Assembly: GCA_003215895.1 (NCBI GenBank)
Contig: QCJR01000003.1
Coordinates: 61,102-125,101, forward strand
From: Prochlorococcus sp. AG-409-D14
Lineage (GTDB): Bacteria > Cyanobacteriota > Cyanobacteriia > PCC-6307 > Cyanobiaceae
DNA length: 64,000 nucleotides
Direction: 5' to 3'
Shown here: in pieces, positions 51,464 to 61,105 of the stretch
How the letters are laid out: every line of letters starts with the position of its first letter
Numbering within the stretch: the stretch's first letter is position 1
Notes under the pieces: generated by a model
Told to the model about the DNA's origin: nothing
The model's database searches: none
What the model saw: the letters and a program-made list of their open reading frames with translations, nothing else
Position numbers and translations under genes: made by a program

Positions 51464-51754
51464 ACCTAAAAATTATCTCTAAAAAGGTTTTTAAAAACAA
51501 TCACAAAAACTTCAAATGTTCTCAACTCATCCTAAACAATACCAAAATGGAAACCCGTGAGACTTCGAAAGACAAAATATTCAAAAAAATCAGTCGATAA
51601 GCTTGCTTATTGCAAACAAATACTATTTACGGGAAGCAGTATCACGCTTACAAACCTCAATATCCTATTATGGTTAGAATGAACTAGGTATTTTCACTTA
51701 ACAACCTGATTTATTGCAGCCTTCAGGCTTCCTCTAATTAATGGCTTTAGGAAC

Positions 51755-53530
51755 ATGACTTTTACTGAATCGACAGCTTTAGAAAATCAGAAAAGTGATA
51801 CTCCTAACCTTTCACTGCAATATGAACAAATTGCTGCAGATACACACACTTTAAGGTCATTGGATTGGGATCGAAGCAGGTTTGATATTGAATTTGGCCT
51901 TCGAAATGGGACAACATATAATAGCTTTTTAATAAGAGGCAAAAAAACTGCTCTTATAGATACAAGTCATTTAAAGTTCAAAGATATTTGGTTTGAAAAG
52001 CTAAGACAAGAAATCAATCCAACAGAAATTGATTATTTAATAGTCAGTCATACTGAGCCCGATCATTCAGGACTCATAAAGTACTTAATTGAATTAAACC
52101 CAAATATTGAAATCGTCGCATCTAAAGTAGCTATAAAATTCCTAGAAGATCAAATTCATCAACCTTTTAGGTCAAGAGCAGTCAAAAGTGGTGAGGAACT
52201 CCATTTAGAAATTCATCCAATTAGCGGAATCGAGCATAAAATTGAATTTATTAGTGCACCAAACCTACACTGGCCCGATACTATTTTTTCTTTTGATCAC
52301 GGTACACAAGTTTTATATACTTGTGATGCGTTTGGTTTGCATTATTGCTCAGAAAAATTGTATGACGAAAATCCAAGCTTATTAAATGAAGATTTTCGAT
52401 TTTATTACGACTGCCTCATGGGTCCTAATGCCCGCAGTGTAGTTCAGGCATTAAAAAAAATTGATGCTTTGCCAACTATCAATACTATTGGTGTTGGACA
52501 TGGACCAATCCTTAATTTTAATACGCAGTTATGGTTGAATCATTACAAAGAATGGAGTAAGCAAAGAAGTCGAGGTGAAAATTACGCTGTGGTCTGCTAT
52601 CTCAGCCAATATGGTTTTTGTGATCGGCTTAGTCAATCAATTGCTCATGGCATAGGCAAGGCAAATGCTCCAGTCCAATTAGTTGACCTTATTGCTTCAG
52701 ACACTCAAGAGTTAAGTGCTTTAATTAGTGACGCAAGTGCAGTCGTTGTACCAACTTGGCCCATCAAATCTGATTCAGAATTACAAAGCAACATTGGAAC
52801 GCTACTTGCATCTTTAAAACAAAAGCAGTGGGTAGCGACTTATGATTCCTATGGCGGAAATGAAGAGCCTATTGACTTTATTACCAACCAATTAAGAAAG
52901 CTTGGACAAAAAGAAGCTTTTAAACCACTTCGAGTTCGTGACGAACCAAACAGAAGTGTTTATCAACAATTTGAAGAAGCTGGTACAGATTTAGGTCAAA
53001 TTCTTACTAGAAAGAAAAATTTAGCTGCTACTAAAAGCCTTGATGGAGACTTAAATAAAGCACTTGGTTGCTTAAGCGGTGGACTCTACATTGTCACAGC
53101 GAAAGATAGTGAAGGACCGGATAGTCGAGACGGTGCGATGGTTGCAAGTTGGGTTAGCCAAGCAAGTTTTGAACCCCCTGGAATAACCGTAGCGGTGGCT
53201 AAAGATAGAGCCATTGAATCACTATTACAAGTCAATGATCGTTTTGTTCTCAATATCCTTGAAGAAAATAACTATTTGCACCTCTTCAGACACTTTTTAA
53301 AACGTTTTCCACCAGGTGCTAATCGATTTGAAGGAGTTGAATTAATGAATGATCTTGCAGCAGGAGGACCAGTTCTATCTGATGCGTTAGCGTTCCTTTC
53401 ATGTAAAGTTATTCAAAGAATGGAGACAACGGATCATTGGATCATTTATTCATCAGTTGAAAAAGGTAATTTATCTAATACTCAAAGTAAAACAGCAATT
53501 CATCACAGAAGAGTTGGTAGTAATTATTAA
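51755..53530 (+). CDS. flv3: Flavodiiron protein, Flv3 type (canonical iron ligands)
   Basis: The 591-residue product has a metallo-beta-lactamase-like diiron domain with intact ligands in SHTEPDHSG near 98-106, LHWPD, TCDAFG and VGHGP, then a flavodoxin domain (about 275-420) and the cyanobacteria-specific C-terminal flavin reductase domain (430-591, MVASWVSQASFEPPGITVAV). Flv1/Flv3 reduce O2 to water with photosystem I electrons without making reactive oxygen. It is followed 2 bp later by the Flv1-type partner. Confidence 0.93.
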   Translation: MTFTESTALENQKSDTPNLSLQYEQIAADTHTLRSLDWDRSRFDIEFGLRNGTTYNSFLIRGKKTALIDTSHLKFKDIWFEKLRQEINPTEIDYLIVSHTEPDHSGLIKYLIELNPNIEIVASKVAIKFLEDQIHQPFRSRAVKSGEELHLEIHPISGIEHKIEFISAPNLHWPDTIFSFDHGTQVLYTCDAFGLHYCSEKLYDENPSLLNEDFRFYYDCLMGPNARSVVQALKKIDALPTINTIGVGHGPILNFNTQLWLNHYKEWSKQRSRGENYAVVCYLSQYGFCDRLSQSIAHGIGKANAPVQLVDLIASDTQELSALISDASAVVVPTWPIKSDSELQSNIGTLLASLKQKQWVATYDSYGGNEEPIDFITNQLRKLGQKEAFKPLRVRDEPNRSVYQQFEEAGTDLGQILTRKKNLAATKSLDGDLNKALGCLSGGLYIVTAKDSEGPDSRDGAMVASWVSQASFEPPGITVAVAKDRAIESLLQVNDRFVLNILEENNYLHLFRHFLKRFPPGANRFEGVELMNDLAAGGPVLSDALAFLSCKVIQRMETTDHWIIYSSVEKGNLSNTQSKTAIHHRRVGSNY

Positions 53531-53532
53531 TA

Positions 53533-55383
53533 ATGACAGTAGATAATATTTCTTCGCCAAATTTAAATACTTTCATAAAAAAAACCATTCAGATTCCCAT
53601 TGAGGAGAACTTCATTTGCTTAAGAAGCCTAAACCCAAAAAGAACAAGATTTGAAGTTGAATATTCTCTTGAAAAAGGTAGTTGCACTAATTCTTTTTTA
53701 TTTAAATCTTCTCAAGATGAATATTGTAAATCACATGACTATATTTTAATTCATCCTCCTGGTTTAACATTTGAAAAAGAATTTTTAGACGAGTTTGAGA
53801 CATTAATTAGCAGCGATTCGTCTGCAATAAAGTTAGTCATGGGTCATATCAATCCCAATAAAGTAGCGTTTGTGAAAAGAATAAATATGAAATATAAAAA
53901 TTTAACGGTTATTTGTTCTAATCCAGGTGCAAAATTATTCAAAGAGATTTGGAATTTACGAAAGCCCTCGCAAAATATAAATCCAAAAAAAACATTGGAG
54001 ACAGTTGAAGTTCTTCCAAATATACAAATCATTAGACAATCAGAAACTCTGTCACTAGACAGTAATTTTGAGGTTGCATTCATTCCCGCCCCAACAGCTC
54101 GCTGGCCTGGTGGACTAATTGTTTTTGAAAAGCGAACTGGTTTATTGATGAGTGATAAATTGTTTGGGGCGCATGTTTATGAAGAAAAATGGGCTGAATT
54201 AAACAGTAGTAGTACGGAAGAAGAGAGAAGACATTACTTCGATTGTCTAATGGCACCAATGTCTACCCAAGTCAATAGTATTATCGAAAAATTTGAAGAC
54301 TTTGAGATTGATACGATAGCACCTGGACATGGACCTGCAATTAGCGGTAGTTGGAGGAGTTTATTAAACAACTACCAAAGCTGGGGAGAAAGTCAAAAAT
54401 ACAGCAACTTAAGAGTTGCTCTATTATTTGCAAGTGCTTATGGAAATACTGCTGCTATTGCTGATGCCATTGCTAGAGGAATTAGTAAAACAGGGGTCAA
54501 AGTCAAGATTATTAATTGTGAATTCACCGCATCAGATAGCTTAGTCACTGAAATTCGTAAAGCAGATGGATATTTAATTGGATCGCCAACATTAGGAGGA
54601 CATGCACCCACCCCTATTATTTCAGCACTTGGCTCGCTTTTGGCTGAGGGAGATAGAGGAAAGCCGGCTGGAGTATTTGGAAGTTATGGATGGAGTGGGG
54701 AAGCTCTTGATTTACTTGAAAAAAAATTAAAAGATGGAGGCTTTAAATTTGGATTCGAACCTATCAAAATCAAATTTAGTCCTGATCCTTTAATGATTAA
54801 AAAACTTGAAGAAACAGGTATCCAATTTGGTAAGCAATTAATTAATGCAAAATTACGTCAACAAAGAAAGGCTAATGTAGGTTTAAACACAAGTAAAAAT
54901 GATCCAACAATTAATGCACTAGGAAGAGTCGTCGGATCACTATGTATATTGACTGCTCAAAAAGGAGAAGAAAATAATCTGATTAGCGGAGCTATGGTTG
55001 CAAGTTGGGTTAGTCAAGCAAGCTTTTCTCCTCCTGGTATTACGATTGCAGTGGCTAAAGAAAGAGCCGTAGAAAACTTACTTCATACAGGAGATAACTT
55101 TGCTCTAAACATTTTAGAGCAAAACAATCACCAAAGTCTCCTTAAACAATTTCTCCAATCATTCAAACCTGGAGATAATAGATTTACCGATCTTGAGATT
55201 AAATTAAGTCCAAGCAATCAGCCATTATTAAACGAAGCTTTAGCGTGGCTGGAGGGTACAGTTAGTCAACGAATGGAGTGTGGGGATCATTGGCTGATAT
55301 ATGCTGAGATTAAACATGGAAAAGTCATTAAAAAAGATGGAGTAACAGCAGTTCATCATCGAAAAACCGGAGCGAACTACTAG
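53533..55383 (+). CDS. flv1: Flavodiiron protein, Flv1 type (iron ligands lost)
   Basis: The 616-residue product has the same three-domain order as the preceding gene, but most iron ligands are replaced: MGHINPNKVAF stands where HxExDH should be, ARWPGG replaces HWPD, and SDKLFG replaces CDAFG; only APGHGP keeps its His. This is the known Flv1 class, thought to work as a heterodimer with Flv3. The flavodoxin part has FASAYGNTAAIADAIARG. It is cotranscribed with flv3. Confidence 0.92.
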   Translation: MTVDNISSPNLNTFIKKTIQIPIEENFICLRSLNPKRTRFEVEYSLEKGSCTNSFLFKSSQDEYCKSHDYILIHPPGLTFEKEFLDEFETLISSDSSAIKLVMGHINPNKVAFVKRINMKYKNLTVICSNPGAKLFKEIWNLRKPSQNINPKKTLETVEVLPNIQIIRQSETLSLDSNFEVAFIPAPTARWPGGLIVFEKRTGLLMSDKLFGAHVYEEKWAELNSSSTEEERRHYFDCLMAPMSTQVNSIIEKFEDFEIDTIAPGHGPAISGSWRSLLNNYQSWGESQKYSNLRVALLFASAYGNTAAIADAIARGISKTGVKVKIINCEFTASDSLVTEIRKADGYLIGSPTLGGHAPTPIISALGSLLAEGDRGKPAGVFGSYGWSGEALDLLEKKLKDGGFKFGFEPIKIKFSPDPLMIKKLEETGIQFGKQLINAKLRQQRKANVGLNTSKNDPTINALGRVVGSLCILTAQKGEENNLISGAMVASWVSQASFSPPGITIAVAKERAVENLLHTGDNFALNILEQNNHQSLLKQFLQSFKPGDNRFTDLEIKLSPSNQPLLNEALAWLEGTVSQRMECGDHWLIYAEIKHGKVIKKDGVTAVHHRKTGANY

Positions 55384-55433
55384 ATCCATTACAAAAACGA
55401 CATCATCCATTCACACTGCCCTTTTTATTCACA

Positions 55434-55973
55434 ATGTCTAATAAAACGCTTCTTGTTATAGCTGCTAGTAATGGTGAAAATCTCAAACTAGCCAAAAGAT
55501 TTCTAGTCGCAGGAAAGGAACTAAATTACTCATGCGAATTACTTGATTTGACAGAATCAAAAAATGATTTACCTATATTTAATCCACGTCATAATTCAAA
55601 AGATAACGCACCAGCAAATCTTGAGTCGATCAATACTCAAATGGAGAGTCACTCACACTGGATCATTTGTGCTCCTGAATATAACGGCTCAATTCCTCCA
55701 ATTCTTACAAATGCTATAGCTTGGCTGTCTGTGCAAGGAACAGATTTTCGTAGTTTATTTAACGAACGTCCAATTGCAATTACAAGTTTTTCAGGAGGAG
55801 GATGTATGGAGTTATTACTTTCGATGCGCATTCAATTAACTCATCTTGGAGCTTTAGTCTTAGGTCGTCAATTAGCTACGAATAAATCAAAAATTGCTGA
55901 AGATAAATCAATTAATGAGATTCTAAATCAACTCCTAAAACTAAATCACTATAGTCAACCAATGACAAACTAA
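55434..55973 (+). CDS. NAD(P)H-dependent FMN reductase family protein
   Basis: The 179-residue flavodoxin-like product has LLVIAASNGENLKLAKRFLV at the start, WIICAPEYNGSIPPILTNAI around 75-95 and the ITSFSGGGCMELLLSMRIQL region. The PEYNGSxP motif marks the NADPH-dependent FMN reductase family. It lies 50 bp after flv1 on the same strand and could supply reduced flavin or protect against quinone redox cycling. It overlaps the convergent PBP2 gene by 4 bp. Confidence 0.88.
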   Translation: MSNKTLLVIAASNGENLKLAKRFLVAGKELNYSCELLDLTESKNDLPIFNPRHNSKDNAPANLESINTQMESHSHWIICAPEYNGSIPPILTNAIAWLSVQGTDFRSLFNERPIAITSFSGGGCMELLLSMRIQLTHLGALVLGRQLATNKSKIAEDKSINEILNQLLKLNHYSQPMTN

Positions 55974-57799
55974 TCTTGAGCATGAACTACTTTTTGAGTA
56001 GATTTCAGATCATACCATTTTTGCAACATTTTTTTTGCCATAGGTAACGCATGCACTGAACCACCACCAGGAGTATTCTGAGCAAATGCAACAATAACTA
56101 TTTCTCCAGAGTCATAAGGTGCAAAGCCAGCAAACCATGCATGGTCTGAACCTCCACTACTATCTTCAGCTGTTCCCGTTTTACCAGCGACTGGAGGAAG
56201 AATAGAGGTATCTATATTTATCCCCATACCAGTACCACTGGTTACTACTTTTCGAAGACCACGACGAATTGTGTCCAATGTCGTATCTTGAATATCTACT
56301 TTTTTCATATATTTCTCTGATCTCCAATTTATATTGGCATCAACTAAATGAGGAGTAATCAAATAACCACCATTTGCAAAAACTGCATATGCTCGTGCTA
56401 ATTGCAATGGAGTAACTAGAACAACAGATTGACCAATGGATGCACTAGCCATATCCTCTACGATCCAGGGAGTTTCTCCTGGTTTTCCCCACCCACGACC
56501 CTCATCAGCCCATTTCTTATTCCCTACTAAGCCTTTATTGTCATCAAGCAAAGTTTCTATACCACTGTAATTGTCAAAGCCAAGTTTGATTGCGGCATTG
56601 TATAAAGCCTTCGAACCTACACCAACCCCAACTTGATAAAAGAAAGTATTACTAGAGACTCTGAATGCATCTTCATATCCAATCCAACCAAAACCTCTTT
56701 TGTTATATTCTGGGAAACAATGACTCCCATATTTAAGACAAGGAACCGTATTTAATTTTTGATTAGCAGGAAACTTACCACTTTCCATACCAGCTATTGC
56801 AGTAACGGGCTTCCATGTACTTCCTGGATCATATGCATTAAATGCTCTACTCAAAAGAGGAAGATTAGATGACAAAAAAAGATTGTCATACTGTTTTTTG
56901 GTAAAAGGCTGAGAAAAAAAATTCAGGTCAAAAGTTGGTTGACTAGCAATTGCTCTAATTGCACCAGTACGAGGATCAATCGCTACTATTGCTCCAGCAG
57001 TTTTATCCGACAAAACTTGTTCTGCCTCAAGTTGTAGGTCTAAATCAAGAGTTAATTTGATATCCTTACCAGCTTTTGGCAACTTTAACCCCAAGCTACT
57101 TTGCACGGTGCCCATTGAATCAATCTCAAGCATTTCACCTCCCCATTTGCCTCTTAAATCAGACTCAAAAGCAGCTTCTATCCCTTTGCGTCCAATTCGA
57201 TCAGATAATTGGTAACCTCTTTCTGAAAGCATAAAAAACTCATTTTGAGTTATCAACTGTGTGTAACCCAAAGCATGAGCAGCTAAAGACTTATAAGGAT
57301 AATTTCTAACTAAACCAATATCAATTTGAGCACCATACAAATTTTTCTCTTGTTCTTTAAACCTAATAACTTGCTCTACCGATAAATCAGTTAATAGTAC
57401 TTTTTTATATGGACTGTCAGAATGAATTCTATTAAATGCAATCTCTAATTGATCAGTAGAGACATTTAACAAATCAGATAAAGACTTTCTAAGATCAATC
57501 CATTCACTATTAGTTAGGAGTCTTGGTTGAACAGATAATGAGTAAAAGAGTTTATTATCAGCAAGAACTACACCATGACGATCTAATAATCTTCCTCTTA
57601 TGGGTGGATTGGCAATTAGCTTGATTCTATTTTCTTCTGAAAGTTTTTTATAGTATGATCCATTAATTATTTGTATCCAAAAAAGACGTGCAACGGTTAT
57701 TGAAAAAATTAAGCAAATAAACAAAAAGAAAATTAGAGGTTGATTAAACGCACCTACATGCTTTTTAGAACTGAGATGTAATTTTTCTTTTTTCTTCAT
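55970..57799 (-). CDS. mrdA: Penicillin-binding protein 2 (class B transpeptidase)
   Basis: The 609-residue product has a cytoplasmic basic start, one transmembrane helix (about 20-45), a dimerisation domain with PPIRGRLLDRHGVVLADN, and the transpeptidase domain with active-site serine motif STWK (DPGSTWKPVTA), SSN (RVSSNTFFYQVGVG) and KTG (VAGKTGTAEDSSGG). PBP2 cross-links peptidoglycan in the elongasome. No rodA is adjacent. Confidence 0.95.
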   Translation of the reverse strand: MKKKEKLHLSSKKHVGAFNQPLIFFLFICLIFSITVARLFWIQIINGSYYKKLSEENRIKLIANPPIRGRLLDRHGVVLADNKLFYSLSVQPRLLTNSEWIDLRKSLSDLLNVSTDQLEIAFNRIHSDSPYKKVLLTDLSVEQVIRFKEQEKNLYGAQIDIGLVRNYPYKSLAAHALGYTQLITQNEFFMLSERGYQLSDRIGRKGIEAAFESDLRGKWGGEMLEIDSMGTVQSSLGLKLPKAGKDIKLTLDLDLQLEAEQVLSDKTAGAIVAIDPRTGAIRAIASQPTFDLNFFSQPFTKKQYDNLFLSSNLPLLSRAFNAYDPGSTWKPVTAIAGMESGKFPANQKLNTVPCLKYGSHCFPEYNKRGFGWIGYEDAFRVSSNTFFYQVGVGVGSKALYNAAIKLGFDNYSGIETLLDDNKGLVGNKKWADEGRGWGKPGETPWIVEDMASASIGQSVVLVTPLQLARAYAVFANGGYLITPHLVDANINWRSEKYMKKVDIQDTTLDTIRRGLRKVVTSGTGMGINIDTSILPPVAGKTGTAEDSSGGSDHAWFAGFAPYDSGEIVIVAFAQNTPGGGSVHALPMAKKMLQKWYDLKSTQKVVHAQD

Positions 57800-57833
57800 C
57801 TCATGAAATCAAGAGTTTTTATTAATTATCTAT

Positions 57834-58196
57834 CTATAATGAGTCATTACTTATCAGATGTCTCAACTTAGTGAGGTCAGTATCAATTCTATTTAAAGTT
57901 GAAACTAAAGAATCTTGATCATTGCTTTCATAATGAGGATAATTATCTTCAACAGTTACATCAACTGAAAGAACTGGATGACCTAAGCCTGGAATCAATT
58001 GATCAATCTTATCCCTAACTTTCTTCGCAGACATTGCGCCATCAATCTTAAATTCTGAAAATGGATCTTTTGATTTGAATACATCCTTTATTTTTTGAAA
58101 TCCACCAGTTTTAGCATTTTTAACAATGCCTATACCAAAAGGCAAAGCAGACTCCAAAGCAAATACATGGAAATTCCTTAATTGGTCTTTAGCCAT
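57834..58196 (-). CDS. Conserved cyanobacterial protein of unknown function
   Basis: The 120-residue soluble product includes LRNFHVFALESALPFGIGIV, KIDGAMSAKKVRDKIDQLIP and GLGHPVLSVDVTVEDNYPHY. The even, non-biased composition and position in a core cluster suggest a conserved picocyanobacterial gene. I cannot assign a family. It lies between mrdA and another uncharacterised gene on the same strand, 34 and 16 bp from its neighbours. Confidence 0.65.
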   Translation of the reverse strand: MAKDQLRNFHVFALESALPFGIGIVKNAKTGGFQKIKDVFKSKDPFSEFKIDGAMSAKKVRDKIDQLIPGLGHPVLSVDVTVEDNYPHYESNDQDSLVSTLNRIDTDLTKLRHLISNDSL

Positions 58197-58212
58197 GATG
58201 GCTGTGCGAATG

Positions 58213-58824
58213 CTACTTAAGAATACCTGTTTCTGAGGTCGGAAAGTAAGGAGTACAACTATTATTTGAAATACCTATAGACCAACCAGCAAAGATTGAT
58301 ATCACAATTATTGCCGTGAATGGGAGAAAAGCGTGATGGGTAGTTTCAAGAGTTAACCATTCTCTCCAACCTCTTATAAAACGTTCTCTTGCATATCTAT
58401 TACGCTCTTTTGAAGCTTGATTTATTTTTTTTCTAAAAGATTTTTCTACCCAACGCTCAAAAGACTTCTTTTTAGTTACTGCCATTTTTCTCTCTACTTC
58501 TAACAATTGTCCTGCAGTAAGTTGAGGATGAAAAGTGCCTATCAATTCTAATGTTTTTAAAAACATTTCAACTGCCGCATCTTTAATCACCCGCTCTTCG
58601 TCTCTAAGAAATGTCCAATCAACTTCAGGATAAAAACGAGCTCTATTAAGATTGATCTGCTCTTCTCCTAGCTGGCCAGGCTCCCTCAACCATCTATCAG
58701 TATTGTTGTCGAAGCGTCGCCAATATAGAAAAGGATTAATATAAATGACTTTTCCTGAGATAGTAATACTATCCCTCTGCAGGCGCCTGCTTAAATGCGG
58801 ATCAGTCTGTTGTGCAACTATCAA
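58213..58824 (-). CDS. Membrane-tethered protein of unknown function
   Basis: The 203-residue product is DSITISGKVIYINPFLYWRR, then a helical middle (VIKDAAVEMFLKTLELIGTF, QASKERNRYARERFIRGWRE) and a transmembrane helix near 172-192 (TAIIVISIFAGWSIGI). It is probably a core cyanobacterial protein; no family name is recognised. It is in a likely operon with the next gene and mrdA. Confidence 0.65.
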   Translation of the reverse strand: MIVAQQTDPHLSRRLQRDSITISGKVIYINPFLYWRRFDNNTDRWLREPGQLGEEQINLNRARFYPEVDWTFLRDEERVIKDAAVEMFLKTLELIGTFHPQLTAGQLLEVERKMAVTKKKSFERWVEKSFRKKINQASKERNRYARERFIRGWREWLTLETTHHAFLPFTAIIVISIFAGWSIGISNNSCTPYFPTSETGILK

Positions 58825-59000
58825 AAGTAATCAGCTATTGAACTAAGTTATCTTTTTTTATTGAAATAGACCACCCCTCAACTGGGATTACTCAATTTAA
58901 CAACATTCAATTTAGAAGAACAAAGTGTCTTCGTTAACCAATTCATGCAAAACAACAATTCTTCAGTTATGTTCATTTTGAACATACTCAAACAAAAGAA

Positions 59001-59318
59001 ATGCTACGCAAGCAAGAAAAAAATGCTGTCACAAGAGGAGTGATCCTTGCTATTGGCTGGGGATGGGGTTTAGATAGATTTTATGAAGGTGACAAAAAAG
59101 GGGGGATTCTCTCTATCGTTGGCTGGGGAATTGTCTTCACAAGTTTTCTATACCTAAAATGCTCAGGTCTCGAATATGTTGATGGTGTAAAAGATTACTC
59201 TAACTACAGTCCCAATCCTCTAATAGTTCTTCCTTTAATTGCTGGTTTATATGGAATATATTTAATTCTAAAAAAAGGTTTTAGATTAGCAAAACAATTT
59301 GAGAACGCTGAAGACTAA
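59001..59318 (+). CDS. TM2-domain-like membrane protein
   Basis: The 105-residue product has two or three hydrophobic helices. GWGWGLDRFYEGDKKGGILS near 18-38 is the TM2 signature (G-x-x-G-x-x-R-F-Y-x-G-x-x-x-x-G). TM2 proteins are small membrane proteins of unknown function. LPLIAGLYGIYLILKKGFRL forms the last helix. It is monocistronic, just upstream of the small RNA pair. Confidence 0.7.
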   Translation: MLRKQEKNAVTRGVILAIGWGWGLDRFYEGDKKGGILSIVGWGIVFTSFLYLKCSGLEYVDGVKDYSNYSPNPLIVLPLIAGLYGIYLILKKGFRLAKQFENAED

Positions 59319-59414
59319 GTTAATCTTTTACGACAAAAAGAAGTTCAACCTAATCATCTAAGTCATTTTGTTGTTCAGTAGTGACAAAAAGTCCTCATAG
59401 GAGTAAAAATAAAG

Positions 59415-59488
59415 TGACAGAACAACTCCTCACACAATAGTTCTGTTCAAAAAAGCACCCAACTTCATCGCAAGGAGGGTGTTTTTTT
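59415..59488 (+). ncRNA. yfr1: Yfr1-like small RNA
   Basis: It contains ACTCCTCACAC at 59425-59435, the invariant single-stranded motif of cyanobacterial Yfr1. A promoter with GTGACA (59381-59386), 17-bp spacer and TAAAAA (59404-59409) precedes it, and an intrinsic terminator, CACCC/GGGTG plus seven T (59456-59488), ends it. Unlike the usual Yfr1 the motif lies in the loop of an ACAGAAC/GTTCTGT stem. Yfr1 represses outer-membrane protein mRNAs by pairing near start codons. Positions of the ends are estimates. Confidence 0.7.
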
Positions 59489-59577
59489 ATTAACTGGTTT
59501 TCGAATTGTCACATGTGACAGTTAATCAACTCATCTGCTGCTATTTGAGTTTCCCATTAGGTGAGTACTATAAAAGT

Positions 59578-59667
59578 GTGAGGAGTTGAGATCCTCCGCA
59601 GTGGAAACAAGGAAACACTTGCGCCAGATCTCCAAAAAGCCGTCTATTAAAAAATAGACGGTTTTTT
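59578..59667 (+). ncRNA. yfr2: Yfr2-family small RNA
   Basis: It carries the repeated GGAAACA (GTGGAAACAAGGAAACAC, 59601-59618) in a loop closed by GTG/CAC and GCA/TGC, the hallmark of Yfr2-type RNAs. A 5' stem GAGGA/TCCTC (from 59580) precedes it, and a terminator CCGTCTATT/AATAGACGG plus T-run (59640-59667) ends it. TTGAGT and TATAAA at 18-bp spacing form a plausible promoter. Bases 59576-59588 are exactly complementary to 59423-59435 of the Yfr1-like RNA. Confidence 0.75.
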
Positions 59668-59785
59668 TGTGAGAATACTGATTCAGAAAAAATCCCAAAA
59701 AGTTAACCAGAACGGTATTCTCTACAAGTTTTGAGATGAATTTACCAACGAATCAATTAAGTTTGACTTTGATTCTAATTACTAG

Positions 59786-60025
59786 ATGACTGAAGAAATT
59801 AAAAGAGACAAACAAAAGTGTGGTGGAAAAGGCAAAGTGATGTTTGCCTATGGCATTCTTCAATTAAGTTCTAATGTGGTTTCTGCTATCGCTCTTACTG
59901 CGATCGCGCTTAGTTTTTGTTCTATTAAAGAAGAATCAAAAATGTTCAATAAATGTGTTGAAGAAATTCAAGCGACTGGCAAAAGTTCTTCAGATGCAGT
60001 TCGCTTATGCAATGGTGGTAAGTAG
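59786..60025 (+). CDS. Small membrane protein, unrecognised
   Basis: The 79-residue product has a polar, basic start (KRDKQKCGGKGKVMFAYGIL), a transmembrane helix (NVVSAIALTAIALSFCSIKE) and a soluble tail with FNKCVEEIQATGKSSSDAVR and CNGGK. The spaced cysteines in the tail (about 45, 57 and 75) could pair. The tail pattern C-V-x-x-I-Q-A-T-G-K-S-x-x-x-A-x-x-L/x-C is seen in short cyanobacterial secreted domains; the function is unknown. Confidence 0.6.
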   Translation: MTEEIKRDKQKCGGKGKVMFAYGILQLSSNVVSAIALTAIALSFCSIKEESKMFNKCVEEIQATGKSSSDAVRLCNGGK

Positions 60026-60081
60026 TGGTCAATCCACAGGGAAAGAGGATTTGTGCAAAATAAAATTAATAAAGATGCCGA

Positions 60082-60810
60082 TTAAGCGTCAGTCAGATCA
60101 AGCGAAGCCCTAGTTTCATCTATAAAGTGGATTTCAAGTTCATTACTAAATACATCAACGCCATTGGAGGGGTAAACAAGGGGTAAACCTCTAAAAGTAA
60201 GCAAGCTATTTTTAATGTTTAATTCCTTCGATGAAAAATTTCCCTCATGTTGTCCACCCTCTGTCTTAAACTCGCCTGCCTCTGTTCTCGACCAAATAAT
60301 AAACCAATCAAGCTTTTCCAATTTTTCTAATTTTGACTCACTAAATTCATGGTATTCGTCAGAATCAAAAAGCTCCATTATTGACGTCTCAACAGGCTTA
60401 CCATCCACTTCTATTCCTCCCTCTTCCAAATGGATTTTATATTCCTCTGCCCCGTCCTCTTCCAGAAGAACTTCATTGTTAAAAGTCTTCTGAGCTAGTG
60501 ACAACATCTCCTCTTTTCTGTCATCCAGAATCTTACTGATTACCATGTCTTCGTCCCAATGATACTCATCAATGATGTATCTAAGTGAACCAAATCTTTC
60601 AGAAAGTGCTTTATTAGCAGCATCTTTAGCAATCTTTGCTGCCTTTTCACTATCTTCATCAAGTTCCTGTTTCAGGCGTTTTAAATCACTGGCGAGTGCA
60701 TCCATTTTTTTATAGAAATCGCCATAGTATTTTCCAGCTCTGGTTTTTTCAGTTGAGTAGAAAACCTTAATGTGTTGTATATCACCGTTATAAGTCACTT
60801 CGAATGACAT
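60082..60810 (-). CDS. Uncharacterised acidic protein with coiled coil
   Basis: The 242-residue product starts MSFEVTYNGDIQHIKVFYST and has a coiled-coil region (KKMDALASDLKRLKQELDED, SEKAAKIAKDAANKALSERF), followed by a beta-rich acidic part (EEDGAEEYKIHLEEGGIEVD and EFKTEGGQHEGNFSSKELNI). It has no signal or membrane segment. No family is recognised. It is isolated and may be accessory. Confidence 0.55.
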   Translation of the reverse strand: MSFEVTYNGDIQHIKVFYSTEKTRAGKYYGDFYKKMDALASDLKRLKQELDEDSEKAAKIAKDAANKALSERFGSLRYIIDEYHWDEDMVISKILDDRKEEMLSLAQKTFNNEVLLEEDGAEEYKIHLEEGGIEVDGKPVETSIMELFDSDEYHEFSESKLEKLEKLDWFIIWSRTEAGEFKTEGGQHEGNFSSKELNIKNSLLTFRGLPLVYPSNGVDVFSNELEIHFIDETRASLDLTDA

Positions 60811-61105
60811 TTGAACCTAACTATCTCTTATTAAATGATCTCGCCTTTTGCGAACCCTCGCCATAGTTATTAGATTGCTTCGTAAGAAAAGTTCCATCAA
60901 ACAATAAAAACTAGAGGGTTATGCAAAGTTAGCAACTTAGGTCGCCTTCAAAAATGTCTAGCATTTATACTTTGGGATTTATCCTATAGATATTTTATAT
61001 TTGTAGGAGTAAACATAATTAAGAGTTAAATGTAATCTCAAAGATACAACTAAGCTTAAATTTAATGTAAAATATTACTATAATTAGGAATTATTACAGG
61101 TAGAG

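Noticed and set aside
59874..60113. 79-codon plus-strand frame
   Set aside because: It is an alternative frame of the 59786-60025 gene, whose own frame has a transmembrane helix and a cysteine-patterned tail.
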